From the NCBI RefSeq assembly GCF_019925205.1, contig NC_083560.1:38672270-38736269 (forward strand): DNA of 64,000 bases, read 5' to 3'. A program made the position numbers and the translations under genes. Position 1 is the first letter of the stretch; each line of letters opens with the position of its first letter. Below, piece by piece: positions 51,340-62,858 of this stretch. The notes beneath the pieces are model-generated. The model did not search any database and had not been told where the DNA came from. It saw only the letters and a list, made by a program, of their open reading frames with translations. This DNA is from Metopolophium dirhodum. Its lineage: Eukaryota; Arthropoda; Insecta; Hemiptera; Aphididae.

Positions 51340-52841
51340 CATATCAAAGCATAATAATAATATATTGATTGTTGTTGCAATTTTTTAAATTTCTAATGGA
51401 ATAAGATAATGTAAATATTTTATAAGATATTTTAGGGATATCTTAGCATGTACGGTTTTGATGATTTTTACAAAAGCACGTTCTTCACAATATTTTTGAT
51501 GTTTTGTAGTTTACAAAAATTAAAAAAATTATCTAAACAAAACAAACATAATATAAATTCAGATTTTACGAAGAGATTTTTGGCAGCGATTTATTTTTTT
51601 TAGTAAAGACACTAATTATAGGTTCGTTTTAAAATTGTATGATACAGACAAACAAAATTTAGTGCAAATACTCAACGAAATTATAAGGTTCACGTTGCGG
51701 CGCCGTCAAAGTAACAACAGGTAGTGGCGACAATATTGGCGGTCGGGGCATTTGCTGTCGGCACCTTTTACGTGCCGTTTGCGGTCAATTTACTATCATC
51801 TACTAAATATTATTAAATTGAACAAATGTATTTAACATTATATTAGATTATAATATTTACTATCTAATATAATATATATTATAAAAATGTGTTGCCATAT
51901 TCTGGGGAATTTAAAATTGTATTATTATCGGATATATATACCGATTTGTAGACGAGACCGTATTTGAGGGGGGTTCAAGCTCCCCGAAACTTTTTTAAGT
52001 CAATAATTTACCAGACGTCCCTAATAATATGATAACTGTACCTATACGATGTATGTATTGTTATATACGCTTATGCCTTATATACATATTATATATAAAT
52101 ATATTATAATCGTGAGAATACAAATTTTGTTGGTATTTGCAATTTATTTTAATTATGTAACAATAATTAGGTCGCGTGCGGAGGTCATTGCAAAAGCGTA
52201 GTATAGAACAATTAAACTAAAAAGGTGTCGTCACACGTCTCTCCTCGGGAAAGTTAACACTCATATATACGGAAGAACGTTGGACGGTTTGGACAATCTC
52301 ATGAACAATTATTTGAATACGTCTAATAATATATTATATAAACACATCAATATTCGTGTTAAAAATATATTAGGAATAAATCGAATACGAGATTCAGTTA
52401 GACATCAAGTTTTCTGTGTACTAATAAATAACATTACCAACATAAAAATTATGACATTTATTATTTATTATAAACTAAATTTAATGATATTATAATTGTT
52501 ATTAATAAAACGTTATAGTTTTCAATTGTGTATAAAAAACCTTACTATACAAATATTTTATCATAGATATATTCATAAGCAATGGAGTATTTACTATTTT
52601 AAACTTGTATAAATATATTGTATAATATAATGTATTATTAATTTTAACATATAAAAGGAGAACATTATGTTTAATTTTTTTATAATCACCTGAGTTATAG
52701 GTGAGTATTTTTTTTATTAATGATTTATTTAAAACATATATATTTTGTTGTTAGAAAAACTACAGTTTAATTATTAGTTTAAACTATTAATATATTTAAA
52801 AAATAATAATAAATTACGAAATTGATTATAGTGTTACTTAC
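51340..52841. other. AT-rich intergenic DNA
   Basis: The stretch 51690-51790 is GC-richer without a recognisable frame. The open frame at 52280-52495 is weakly biased and unplaced. No gene was supported. Confidence 0.45.
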
Positions 52842-53048
52842 CTTAAAGCTACGTACAACCTTTCAGCAGGTGAACTTAGCTTCTTAAAATTACTCATTTT
52901 CTTTTGATTCGTTTAGGTACCGATTCTCTTTAAAATAAGTCCCAATCGACATTCGGAGGTATTCGAAAAATCTAGTTGGTGATTTTCTTAAATCAGCATA
53001 TAAATGATGGAACTTTCCGTACATTTTCCTGGTGCGATTAATTGGGTG
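52842..53048 (-). pseudogene. PIF/Harbinger transposase (HARBI1/ALP1-like) exon remnant
   Basis: The minus strand reads MYGKFHHLYADLRKSPTRFF, then EYLRMSIGT, and, after a frame change and stop near ENE, NFKKLSSPAERLYVALR. It ends at a good donor (GTAAGT from 52841 downward). This is the conserved N-terminal block of Harbinger-type transposases, before the DDE core. The frame break shows decay. The remaining exons were not found downstream. Confidence 0.65.
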
Positions 53049-53854
53049 AACGCTAACTCTTTTTTTTTAACATTTTATTTCGTAAAAACGGATTGTCTAA
53101 GATTGAAGAGAGACGTTCCACTGTAATGAACGACATTCTCACAGAACAGATGAACTGCAACTGTAAAAATTGGACAAATTTCTATTTGTAGTTGAATGAA
53201 AAACAGCATGCCGCTGAAAAATAACGCTCCTCAATGTACACACTTTTCCGCTCACCTCTAGCCGAGCGTCGCCACCACCGACGCTGCCGCTTGACGCTCG
53301 CCAATGTACATGTGACCTTAGGTATAAGTGTATAACGTTTATAACGATTAATATAACAATTCACATTTAAATTCTAAATTTTTTCCACAATAATTTGGTT
53401 TTAAACCACTACCGAAAATTTGTTCAAGCTACGACCTTATTAATGGGTTTCATTATCGACGACGTTTAAGAGGACTGGACGCAGTGGCGTAGCCAGGATT
53501 TTTCAAGGGGGGGAGGGTTAAGTATAAATTAAACTTAGTTTTTTACAGTTTTCGTTATATTTGTTGCCCAATTGAACTATTCAAAAACAAAGTTCAGCTG
53601 TGAACTTGTAAATGTACAATATTTTATAATTATATATTGTAAACACCTCAATATGAAAATTAATACATTTTTATTTGTACAGGTTATAAAATTATACATC
53701 CTAATAATATTATGAACATTACTAGGTATAATATTTACTATTTATCTACATCAAACGTATTCTTCTTGTTTTTATACATAAAATAATTTAGAACCACATA
53801 AAAACATATTTAAATAATTTGTCATGCAAACATTTTCTAACTACTGAATCAGTA

Positions 53855-54156
53855 ATCCAATATCCATAGAATCAGTAATATCAGTATCATAGCTGTTTTC
53901 AGAATTTTTCAAGTTTAGGACAAAAAAAACATTTGTTGGTCCCAAGTTTTTAATTGCACTAATAAAATCATTAATTCAACTAATATAATATAATATGATA
54001 TAATGATGTTGCAGTTTTTGCTAACTGCTAAGCAAATAGGTCATTTTTTGAATTAAATGTAATTAAGTAGTAATTACTTACAGTTTTAGCAATTTTAGTG
54101 GTAACATCTTCGCCATCTTCCACAGAACGTTTGTGTTTGTCTTTATCAGTGTTAGT
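53855..54156 (-). pseudogene. Candidate N-terminal exons of a hAT (ZMYM1-like) transposase
   Basis: A minus-strand exon at 54156-54082 is bounded by TATTTTAG and GTAAGT. It reads a lysine-rich stretch (DKDKHKRSVEDGEDVTTKIA). Below it, a second stretch to about 53860 reads FVLNLKNSENS and ITDSMDIGLL, resembling the DIG block near the start of ZMYM1-like hAT proteins. The join between the two is not in frame with the nearest acceptor. Real splicing signals are visible; the family call is tentative. Confidence 0.3.
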
Positions 54157-55692
54157 CTAAAATATAATAATCGACATACTAAACATACCTTCCTGTATGG
54201 ACTATATTATTTGTTGTACAAATAATAGAATTAAGTATTAATTAACTCATCACATCAAATTTTTGATGATGATTGAGATACTGCTGCACTTGTTTTTCTT
54301 ATAAGAAATTTATCCGCATGACGGCAAAAGTAGAATGTATAATATCAAACATGAATTAAATTGACACATTAGAATTTTTTTTTTTATCTTACTATATTCG
54401 TAAATTCGTAATTAAGAATTCGCAGATTTTAATTTATCACAGTATCGCACGACCAAAAATAATAGATAACAATATAGTGTTTGCGCCGGGTACGGTACAA
54501 TAATAGACCGTGCGCCCGGTCAGCATATATTTATGCGTGATACTCACACACCGACCGAATTGTGTGTCAGGTACAGCGGACTCAGGAGGAGAAGACGGGT
54601 TCGCCGATCAAGACTCCCGAGTGCTAGTATGCGGTGGGTGTGTAGGTGTGTATGTGTACTTAAGAATGAATGAAACTAGGTAGGTAACTCTAGCATAAAT
54701 GGTATACCAAGAAGATTTAGTTTATTGAGTTGCTGTTTCAATACACAATTTAAATAATAATAGCACAAAATATGATAATTTACAGCAACACAATGGTGTC
54801 AATAGTGATAGTTGATAAATGATAATGCGCGGCCCTTTTGGCCCGACAGAATAATAATTTATAGGTAACTCTTTGATCTGTAACTCGTATAAGTATAAAA
54901 ACATGCCTAATGGCTGGACAATATAATAGTAATAAAAAAAAACTCACAGATTGTCGGTGCTCTGCCGGCCAGCCGCTACCTGTGTCCGTATAAAATAATC
55001 CTAAATTGGACAAATAATATAACATGGCGATTCGCGCCTCACACGAATAATAATATTAATTAGTAATAAATCACACTTAGGGCCCCAGGGGTTTACTATT
55101 TACAAAAAAAACTCGGCGATTAGCACCCACAATAATAATATTACAATAACCTAACAATACGGCGACGCCGCGGCACGTAATTATAATAATTTTTCGCCTT
55201 GACATTCACGACCAAACTGGTTGCGACCCCGGCGACCTACATTGACCGATGCCGCGCCGTGGCGTAATCTACATATTTTATGATTATTACCTACACAACA
55301 ATTAAATAAAATATAAAAACGATATAATTGTTAAGATCGTGTGCGTGTGTGCGTCGGTCGGTGTGTGTGTGTAACAGCGCGAACAAAATAGTCTAACCTT
55401 TGAATATCGTGATGTAAATTGTAAGCAAACAGTTTTATTAAATATTGTCAAAATTCACAACCATATTTAAAATATCTTAGTTAGTGGTGGTCATAACCAC
55501 AGTGTTGTTGAAAACCCGTGCAGATAGTATAATTAAACATATAATATTATTGTTATAATTATTATCAATCCGGTTTCTAGATACGAGTTCTCGGAATATT
55601 CAGAAACGTCTTATGTCATATATTTGTATAGATAGAAGGTACTAGAATTAATGAAATATACAATAGTCAATAATTTAAATAATACATTTATT

Positions 55693-56406
55693 CAGTGTTG
55701 GGAAGGAACTCGTTCCAAAAGGAACGGATTCCTGGAACGAGGTATTTTTGTAAGAACGAAGCTTGGAATTGCTTCCTTTAAAAATAAAGGAAAAAGAAAA
55801 TAAACGAATTCTTTATTTTGAGGAACGTGAACGAAAAACACAGTTCATTTATTCTTATTAATATTTCATATTACTTAGTATACTTTATACTTATCAATAA
55901 TTATATATTATTATGTTATTTATATTATATTTATTATATAATATATTATATTATATTTATATTTATTTTTTATTTATATAATATATTATACTTAAAAGTT
56001 GAATGTACTTATAGGAAAAATAAAAAGTATAAGCAAAATACAAGCTAAACCTATATTATTAATTATTTTACATTTTTAATTTTTTGTATACATATTGATT
56101 AAATTGTTCAGTAGGTACCTATTGACTATTCAGCTCCTGTTTAGTTTCATCTTTTAAGTTCTAATTCAATGATCATTGTGGTTTTTACATTATAAATAAC
56201 AAGGTATGACTTTAAAGCCGAGAGAAAACTAGGACACTAGGTTAACAATGGAACGAAAATGGGAACGAGTTCTTTTTTTAGAGGAACTATATTTGGAACA
56301 ATTTCCTTTTTTAAATAAGGAACGAGGATCTGGAACGAGTTCATATTTTAACAAATGAACAGGGAACGGAACGAGATCCTTTTAAAAAGGAACTTTCCCA
56401 TCACTG
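55693..56406. mobile_element. hAT element with perfect 8-bp target duplication
   Basis: The ends CAGTGTTGGGAAGGAACTC and AAGGAACTTTCCCATCACTG are an inverted pair. CATTTATT is present on both sides (55685-55692 and 56407-56414). The interior is rich in GGAACG / CGTTCC words, many as clustered subterminal copies that could be transposase binding sites. The AT-rich frame at 55818-56048 is not a gene. It is a recent non-autonomous insertion. Confidence 0.85.
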
Positions 56407-56731
56407 CATTTATTAGATGTGGAAAGGCAGGGAATAGTAAGTTCCTGCACGAGAGTAAATGGTAAACAATTACATACGTTAGTTCCTACACGGCAGAAAA
56501 AGGTACATATGTATATACGTAAATAAATAAATATATGATGATTAAAAAATATAATAAAAATCGCATACTGCAAAATTTTATATTTTATAAGGTTTATTTC
56601 TATAACTTAAAAATTTAACATAATCATATTGATTCATTTTGTTTGTTGTATAATTTGAATTTTTTTCATTTAAGCCATAGCGCCAACAGGCGTACTGTTT
56701 TAATAATACTCGGTCCAGCTGTAGCTAACTA

Positions 56732-57296
56732 CAGTGAAACTTCCATATAACGAAGTCGAATAAGCAGCAAAAAAAATTCGTTATATAGAGGAATTCGTTA
56801 AATAGAATTACGTATTTTTTTCAACTTTTTTTTTATTATTTTTTTATTATGTATATTGTATGTATGTAAAAACAACATCAAACATCATATTACAGCTTAA
56901 TTAATTTTTAACCTTAAATATAATTTAAAAGAAATAATCAGTAATAGTTTTGTTTGCTTATTATTTTTGAAAATTGTCCTTCTTTCGTAAAAAGTTTCTA
57001 TATCGTCAAGTCTTAAAAAAATACTTCTCCAAGTTTCCGATACCTTAGAAATACAATCTCGCAGAGTGATTGTTGTTCTCTGTTCAAGAACTATGACATA
57101 AACTATCAATTTGATAGTGACAACATTTACAAAAACTGGTTTTTATCGAATAATTATTTCGTTATATAGAAACATCAGATTCGTTATTTGGAGATAAATT
57201 TACGTGTAATTAACAATGAAGGTCATAGTTCTTAAAAATATTTCGTTAAACAGAAAATTTCGTTAAATGGAAGTTCGTTATATGGAAGTTTCACTG
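56732..57296. mobile_element. pogo/Tigger-like element with TA target
   Basis: TA|CAGTGAAACTTCCATATAAC on the left and GGAAGTTTCACTG|TA on the right fit Tc1/mariner-superfamily pogo elements. Subterminal words of the form TTCGTTATATGGA recur at least six times in both orientations. A minus-strand frame at 57109-56897 might be the tail of a decayed transposase, but no catalytic block is visible. Confidence 0.7.
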
Positions 57297-57439
57297 TATA
57301 ATATACACTCAAATATACTTCATTTAAAGCAAAACATATACCCACGAAATTACGAGAAAATACGATAAGCTACAAGCTGATAATAGTATCCCGACGAAGG
57401 GAAAGATAAAATATCTTATTGAAATTTTTCCTGTAACAG

Positions 57440-58005
57440 AGGTGTTTGGTTGTCGTTTTCATTTGGGCCAAGCTTGGTATCGCAAAATTCAAAATTTAGG
57501 TTACGCACCACAATTTAATTCTGCAAATGACGATGTAGGAAAATGGTTGGTACATATTTTTCGACTTTTCTCAATCCAGAGGAAGTGGCAGAATGTTTTA
57601 CACAATATTTCATGGCAGACAAACCTAAAAATACTGCTATAACAGAATTTTGTGATTATTTGATTGAAAATTATTCAATTATTCATTATTAATCAATTTT
57701 TCCTCCGAAAATGTGGGCGCGGCAATGTTCTGATACAGTCCGCATACGACAAACGCATGTGAAAGTTTTCATTCAGATTTTAACTCAAATTTTTATCACC
57801 AACATCCACATATTTTTATAATTATTGAAATTCTCAAACTTTTTCAAGTAAATACATATATTGGAATAAGAACCACAATTATTAACGAAAAACCAAAAAT
57901 CAGTAAAAAATACGCCGATAAAGAAGATTTCATAAATAAACAAATTTCAGATTATACAACGAACAAAATTGATCAATACGATTATATTGAGTTTTTAAAT
58001 CATTG
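57440..58005 (+). pseudogene. MULE transposase remnant
   Basis: The plus strand reads GCRFHLGQAWYRKIQNLGY and GKWLVHIFRL, then in other frames NPEEVAECFTQYF, ITEFCDYLIENYS and PPKMWA, in the order of MULE transposases (compare 1-250). Several frameshifts and stops break it, so it is dead. No terminal repeats were identified. Confidence 0.65.
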
Positions 58006-58311
58006 AAATAAACCTCAAAAGTATAAAATTTCGTATTATGCGATTTTTTTATATTTTTTTAATCACCAAGATATTAGATATATCTTATTTATTTGTGAAA
58101 ATGCTCTATAACGATCTTTATTATATTTCTTAAACATCATAAATGTATTTTTTTTAATTCGTATATACATATTTAACCTTATTCTATCGTTTCTGAACAA
58201 ACGTGTGTATTTTCTGTACCTACTACTCTCGGGTGGGAACTTACATTCGCCGGGAAAGGCAATTGGGGGGAGGGGGTTAAACACCCAAAACCCCCCCTGT
58301 TCGCGCCACTG

Positions 58312-58655
58312 GGAGGACGCCAAACTGCCATTTGTTGTCTCCGTCTTACAAACGAACATCATGACGAATTTCGAACGTCCACAATAACACATTTTACTCT
58401 GCAATTTCTAAAATTAGAGTGAATTTACCTCATTATTCATGGAATCTCGGAGGATTTTATTGATATTATTATTTGTATTATGTAAGTTATGATCATTTTA
58501 AAATGAAATTGTTCGATTCCTTGGCCGCGGGCGGCATTTTTCTTCGGACAAGTCACGGTGTCCGGAGAAGAAGTGACGCCATCCCCCACCCGGGCATGGC
58601 AGATACCTACGGGTGCCCAATCAAAAAGTCTGCCAAACACAACACACACGTGTAA
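58312..58655. repeat. Lone foldback arm and GC-rich stretch
   Basis: 58314-58440 matches one arm of the foldback at 42680 (GGAGGACGCCA, TTGTCTCCGTCTTACAAAC, TAGAGTGAAT). 58500-58655 is unusually GC-rich (TCCTTGGCCGCGGGCGGCA) and open on both strands, without a recognised product; it may be transposon sequence. Confidence 0.4.
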
Positions 58656-59009
58656 GACCCTAAAATTCTTTAGACCAATAACGTGTATCGCTCATATTTA
58701 AAATTATATAATGTTTTAAGTAAAAACGTAATTATTTATAATAATATTATAAAAAAAAATTATAGTTGAAATATTTAAATATGGTAAATATGCTAATACC
58801 TATAGCAAGCCGGAAACAAAACTTGTTGTACGGTACTCAAGATACGAAATCGAAGTGCGTGCTGGTTAAACACAAGCTCGTTCAAGCTAGTGTGTTTGAT
58901 CACACATGGGACAAGTCTGTACAGGATCGTACATGAGTATTATGGTCAAGATATTGAAAATAAATACAAAACATAATATAAACCTAATATCATATAAAAA
59001 CACGTCCAT
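58656..59009. other. Intergenic DNA, nothing recognised
   Basis: Mixed AT-rich text with no frame, terminal repeat or RNA gene that could be supported. Confidence 0.45.
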
Positions 59010-59137
59010 CAAGTTGGCACCGGCACAATACGCTAGGACTATACATCTGATATGAAAAAATTGCTAGGTCATTTTCAGAATTTCCTAGTATTTCGTTTAA
59101 GTGTAAATCAAAATTCAAATATGCCGGTGCCAACTTG
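59010..59137. repeat. 128-bp element with perfect 16-bp inverted ends
   Basis: CAAGTTGGCACCGGCA (59010-59025) returns exactly inverted as TGCCGGTGCCAACTTG (59122-59137). It directly precedes the 135-bp tandem array, whose units also start with GCACCGGCAC, so the two are probably parts of one structure. Confidence 0.7.
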
Positions 59138-59140
59138 ACG

Positions 59141-59474
59141 CAGCACCGGCACATTGTCCGATCGGCTCGAAAGTGGTACCGAAATATTGCTAGTCATTTG
59201 CTAGATTTTGCTAGGTAGTTTTTGGAATTTGTTAGACTTTGGTTTTTCCAGTAACCCGGAAAATGGAAAATGGCTCAGCACCGGCACATTGTCCGATCGG
59301 CTCGAAAGTGGTACCGAAATATTGCTAGTCATTTGCTAGATTTTGCTAGGTAGTTTTTGGAATTTGCTAGACTTTGGTTTTTCCAGTAACCCGGAAAATG
59401 GAAAATGGCTCAGCACCGGCACATTGTCCGATCGGCTCGAAAGTGGTACCGAAATATTGCTAGTCATTTCCTAG
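59141..59474 (+). repeat. Tandem array, 135-bp unit, two and a half copies
   Basis: CAGCACCGGCACATTGTCCG begins units at 59141, 59276 and 59411, exactly 135 bp apart. The units are nearly identical, with one G/T-type change seen (GTTAGACTTT versus GCTAGACTTT). Each contains repeated GCTAG words. The third unit stops after about 64 bp. Near-identity implies recent amplification or active homogenisation. Confidence 0.85.
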
Positions 59475-60295
59475 ATACACAATATTTTTTTAGATTGACA
59501 TTTGTTTTGCATAAAAAAATTAGCAGTTTATGCAAATCCATAAGTATAAAAATACATTAACATTATTTATCTAATACGTATGAAATATTATGATAATGTG
59601 ATTTAATATATTTTTATATTAATATATTTAATTATTTAAGTAATAACATATTTGAAATAAACTGGTTTATTAAATATTAAAATTTTGTTCATAAGTTAGA
59701 ATAAATATAAATATCTTATTTACTAAAAGAATAATACTTGTACCTATAAGTACGAGAACATGCAATTTTTTTATCAAATAACGAAAAGAAAATATAATTT
59801 ATGATTACGAACAAATTTGCGTACACTCTGAGCGTGGATCTTATTTCAGTTCTGGTCTATTGGGTATTTGCCTATTAATAGTGGACTTGTATTATCTTAG
59901 GGTTTTTAGGTGATAAGTTCTAGAATTATATATTATTGTATGCTCTTTAAATTCTATAGTTATCTCCTTATAAACATATTAATATTATAATAAGAAATAG
60001 ATCATATAAACATAATGAATGTACCTATTATAATGTGTAAATAATTATTAATAAAATAATAACAAACTAAACATTTTATTAAACAATATTCATATAAAAA
60101 TTATAGTTACCTGTATACAATACTAAATAAATATTATTAAGTGGCTGGATATTCAAAATTTGTATTCCTTTTTCAGAGTTAAGCAAACGTAACCAATAAA
60201 GTCGATATGAGTAATTTTATATAATTATTAATTAATTACATAAAATTAAAAAACATAATAAAAACAAAAAAAAAACATAAAAACATATACTAAAA
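59475..60295. other. AT-rich intergenic DNA, nothing recognised
   Basis: Simple AT-rich text with no gene or bounded element that could be supported. Confidence 0.5.
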
Positions 60296-61220
60296 AGGTG
60301 GGTAAGTGGATGTCGCTCTGCTGTACAGTAGGTTACAAGTGGATCACTGTAATGGATGGTGTTAAATTTGAATTCAATGATATAATATCATTGTATGAGA
60401 AAAACGATTCTGAGCGAAAACGGTCAGTCATTCTATGATATTACCAAGTATATTTGATGATATTATTGTGAATAAAGTAATTTATATATAACCTATTTAC
60501 GTGGAACCTTGTTTTCAATTTTCAATTCTTAGCTATAAAAGTTAAACATTTTATAATTTTTTAACTACAAAATAATTATTAAATTATAAATTTGATAAAT
60601 GTTGTCAAAATTTAAAATTTAAATGATTATAAAAAAAATTGTGCCTATGTATTTTAAATATTTTTCAACTGCTATTAGAAAAAAATATCAGGAGCCTTAT
60701 ATTAAATTTTCACGCTTTTTTACCCAACAAATAACATTTTATTGATATTTACAGAAAAAAAAACTAAAAAAATTAAAAACTGACAATGTCCGCAAACATC
60801 TAAAAAAGAGTCAAATTATTTTGAAAATTTTATCGTGTATAGAAAATACAAATATAAACAACCAGTGAAAATTTCAAGTATCTAGGGTCATTAGTTTTTG
60901 AGTTGCACCAAAAACCAAAACCGACTTTTTCGAAAACAAATTTTGCGTAAAAATTCCCGTTTTTCCTTAATTTTTCTTTTGTTTTTCACGTCGCTTTTGA
61001 AAACTACTGAGAAATTTTTACTTTTGACCCCCCAAAGTACCAACTAGATTCACTTTCCTATCAGAAAAGTTACTATTGAAGAAAATCCAAGCACTTTTAT
61101 TGTCCTAAAAGGTGATGACAGACACAATAAAAAATATAAAATTAGTAAAAAAATAAAAAAATAAAAAAAAAACACACATCATTGTAAAATCAATACATTC
61201 ATCGCTTCGCTCAGAATCTA
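60296..61220 (+). repeat. Interspersed repeat family R, copy 6 (arrangement A, full length)
   Basis: It begins AGGTGGGTAAGTGGATGTC, then CAATGATATAATATCATTG, ACGATTCTGAGCG, GTCAGTCATTCTATG and the body with GACCCCCCAAAGTACCAAC. It ends CATCGCTTCGCTCAGAATCT. It is the best preserved full copy and closely follows 19894-20786. Confidence 0.65.
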
Positions 61221-61658
61221 AAATGTTGAACTATAAGACAATATTATTCCATTTATATACCTAGGAATTATTTATATGGATAAAAAACACATTATAGTAA
61301 AAGTAACCACTCATTGCATCGCTCGGGATCTAAAATTCTTATCAGTACCTAGTTCTAAGTGACAATCCAAGAGTCCTGAACAGACAGACGAACAGTGGAC
61401 TCATGCAGTAAACTCACTTTCAAATCTCAAAATGTTATCCCGATGATTTTATCCTATCTACTACAGGTGGAGCAATTATTTTTTTTTCTGAGATTGTACG
61501 TTGACACCCAATAATTGAGTAATGATTTTTACTTGATTATTTCGATATATATTATATATAGTTTTATACTAGAGGTTTTAAAATAAATAAAAAAAATGTC
61601 AATATATAATAAATAATTCAATATACATTATTTGCATAAATTAGATGTAAGTACTTAC

Positions 61659-61670
61659 TTTCGTTGCCAT
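61659..61670 (-). other. Candidate first coding exon (M-A-T-K) with donor
   Basis: On the minus strand, ATG GCA ACG AAA is followed at once by GTAAGT. The start context CACAATGG is good for insects. The preceding 100 bases look like a leader. The protein it would start is unknown. The lysine-rich exon at 54156-54082 is in the right frame and orientation to follow, but is 7.5 kb away. Confidence 0.2.
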
Positions 61671-62101
61671 TGTGTATTTAGTAATTATTATAAACAATAT
61701 TAACACTTTAATAACACATAACAGTAGATACAACAACAAAAAATTACCACACGATTCACAATCCAACGTACACTGCTTGGTATCGACTTACTCGAGCAAA
61801 TGCGGATAACACAATGATATTATAATATCATAGACATAAAAATAAAATAATTGCAAAAAAATTTCTATAAACAAAATGTTGCCTATTTCCATTTTTATTA
61901 ATAATTTCAATACTACAATATATTAGTATAGTAATCGTTATATTTAGATCGCAGATTGGGATATAGGACTGTCGAAAGACATTGATGGAGGGTGTGGGGG
62001 GACTGTAGAACAAATGCGATTGTTGGATAATGTACACACTACACTGCGTTATGTCTTGGTGATCATAACTAATCGTAAATAAAATACTTCCGTACTCTTA
62101 G
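61671..62101. other. Region upstream of the carotenoid synthase exons
   Basis: If the plus-strand carotenoid gene were whole, its exon with the first Asp-rich motif should lie upstream of 62102. No such exon was found here. A 44-codon open stretch at 61949-62083 follows an acceptor-like TTTAG but has no similarity I recognise. The acceptor of the next exon is TACTCTTAG (AG at 62100-62101). Confidence 0.4.
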
Positions 62102-62858
62102 AATTGACTGACGGGGATATTTCATGTTTCCGGACATTATCTAGAACAGCATTCTATTTGTCTCGTAAACCATTCGATGAGTTACTCACAGGTTACAAAT
62201 GGGATATTGAGGGTAGGCTAGTCAGAAATGAAGACGATTTATTATTGTATTCCACCTATGTGGCTGGAAGCGTCGGTGCATTATGTGTGTATGTGATGAT
62301 GTACATGTGTGATAACGAAAAGTATGACCTTGTTGAGAACTACGATTATGTCATAGAAAAAGCATATCAAATGGGACAAGTGAGTTAATCGTTTTTTTTA
62401 CTTTGTTTTTTCTGTTACCTTACAATTATTGTATAAATCATCACTTATTTTTTAAGGCTTTACAACTTGTGAACATTGCCCGTGATATCGTCACCGACAG
62501 CGAAACATTTGGTCGATGCTATTTACCAACCGAATATATGGACGACGAAGAGGAAGAAGTAAAAATCTTGTGCCACGAAAAGAAACCAAGGTCTCTAGGT
62601 GATAAGAAGTTAAAAAAATACTCCACGCGGTTGATCGATCTGGCCAACAAACAACAATCAGAATCTGTGGGTTCCATTAGGTGTTTGCCACACATCGCAA
62701 GAGGTTTGGTTTTAGCAACCACTGACATTTATCGAGGGGTTGTTTCTGCTATCCTGTCTAGTCCCACCTATCCGACTAGAGCTTCACTGTCAAAAAGGAA
62801 AAAAATGTTGATAGGACTTAATTCTTTATATATTAAAAGTATTCAATACGTTTTATAA
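62102..62858 (+). CDS. Carotenoid cyclase/synthase (fungal-type), C-terminal exons, partial
   Basis: This is the C-terminal half of the phytoene synthase domain, which condenses two geranylgeranyl diphosphates in carotenoid synthesis. Exon 62102-62379 (donor GTGAGT) reads LTDGDISCFRTLSR, KPFDELLTGYKWDIEG, LLLYSTYVAGSVGALCVYVM. Exon 62457-62858 reads ALQLVNIARDIVTD (second Asp-rich motif NxxRDxxxD), GRCYLPTEYM, then LPHIARGLVLATTDIYRG and SSPTYPTRASLSKRKKM, ending TAA. Both exons are open, joined in frame, about 225 residues, against nearly 600 for the whole enzyme. The cyclase domain and first Asp-rich motif are not found upstream on this strand; they occur only as the broken minus-strand exons at 33437-35676. 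It may be the tail of a gene whose front was lost or inverted. Fungal origin is established for aphid copies. Confidence 0.88.

Larger units (their letters stand above)
53483..58311. mobile_element. Possible composite hAT element, about 4.8 kb
   Basis: CAGTGGCGTAGCCAGGATTT at 53483, followed by a G-run, and its approximate inverse (C-run, then TTCGCGCCACTG) ending at 58311 could be the two ends of one hAT element. Text of the AGAGGACG foldback family lies on both outer sides (53467 and 58312). The flanking octamers match at only 5 of 8 bases. The interior holds a hAT-like exon pair, another hAT, a pogo-like MITE and a MULE remnant. The pairing of these two ends is inference. Confidence 0.3.

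Noticed and set aside
55818..56048. Open frame rich in Tyr and Ile
   Set aside because: It lies inside the hAT element in near-pure AT sequence; low complexity with no domain.
58437..58655. GC-rich overlapping frames on both strands as a possible gene
   Set aside because: No domain or splice context; the GC-rich stretch is more likely transposon sequence next to a foldback arm.
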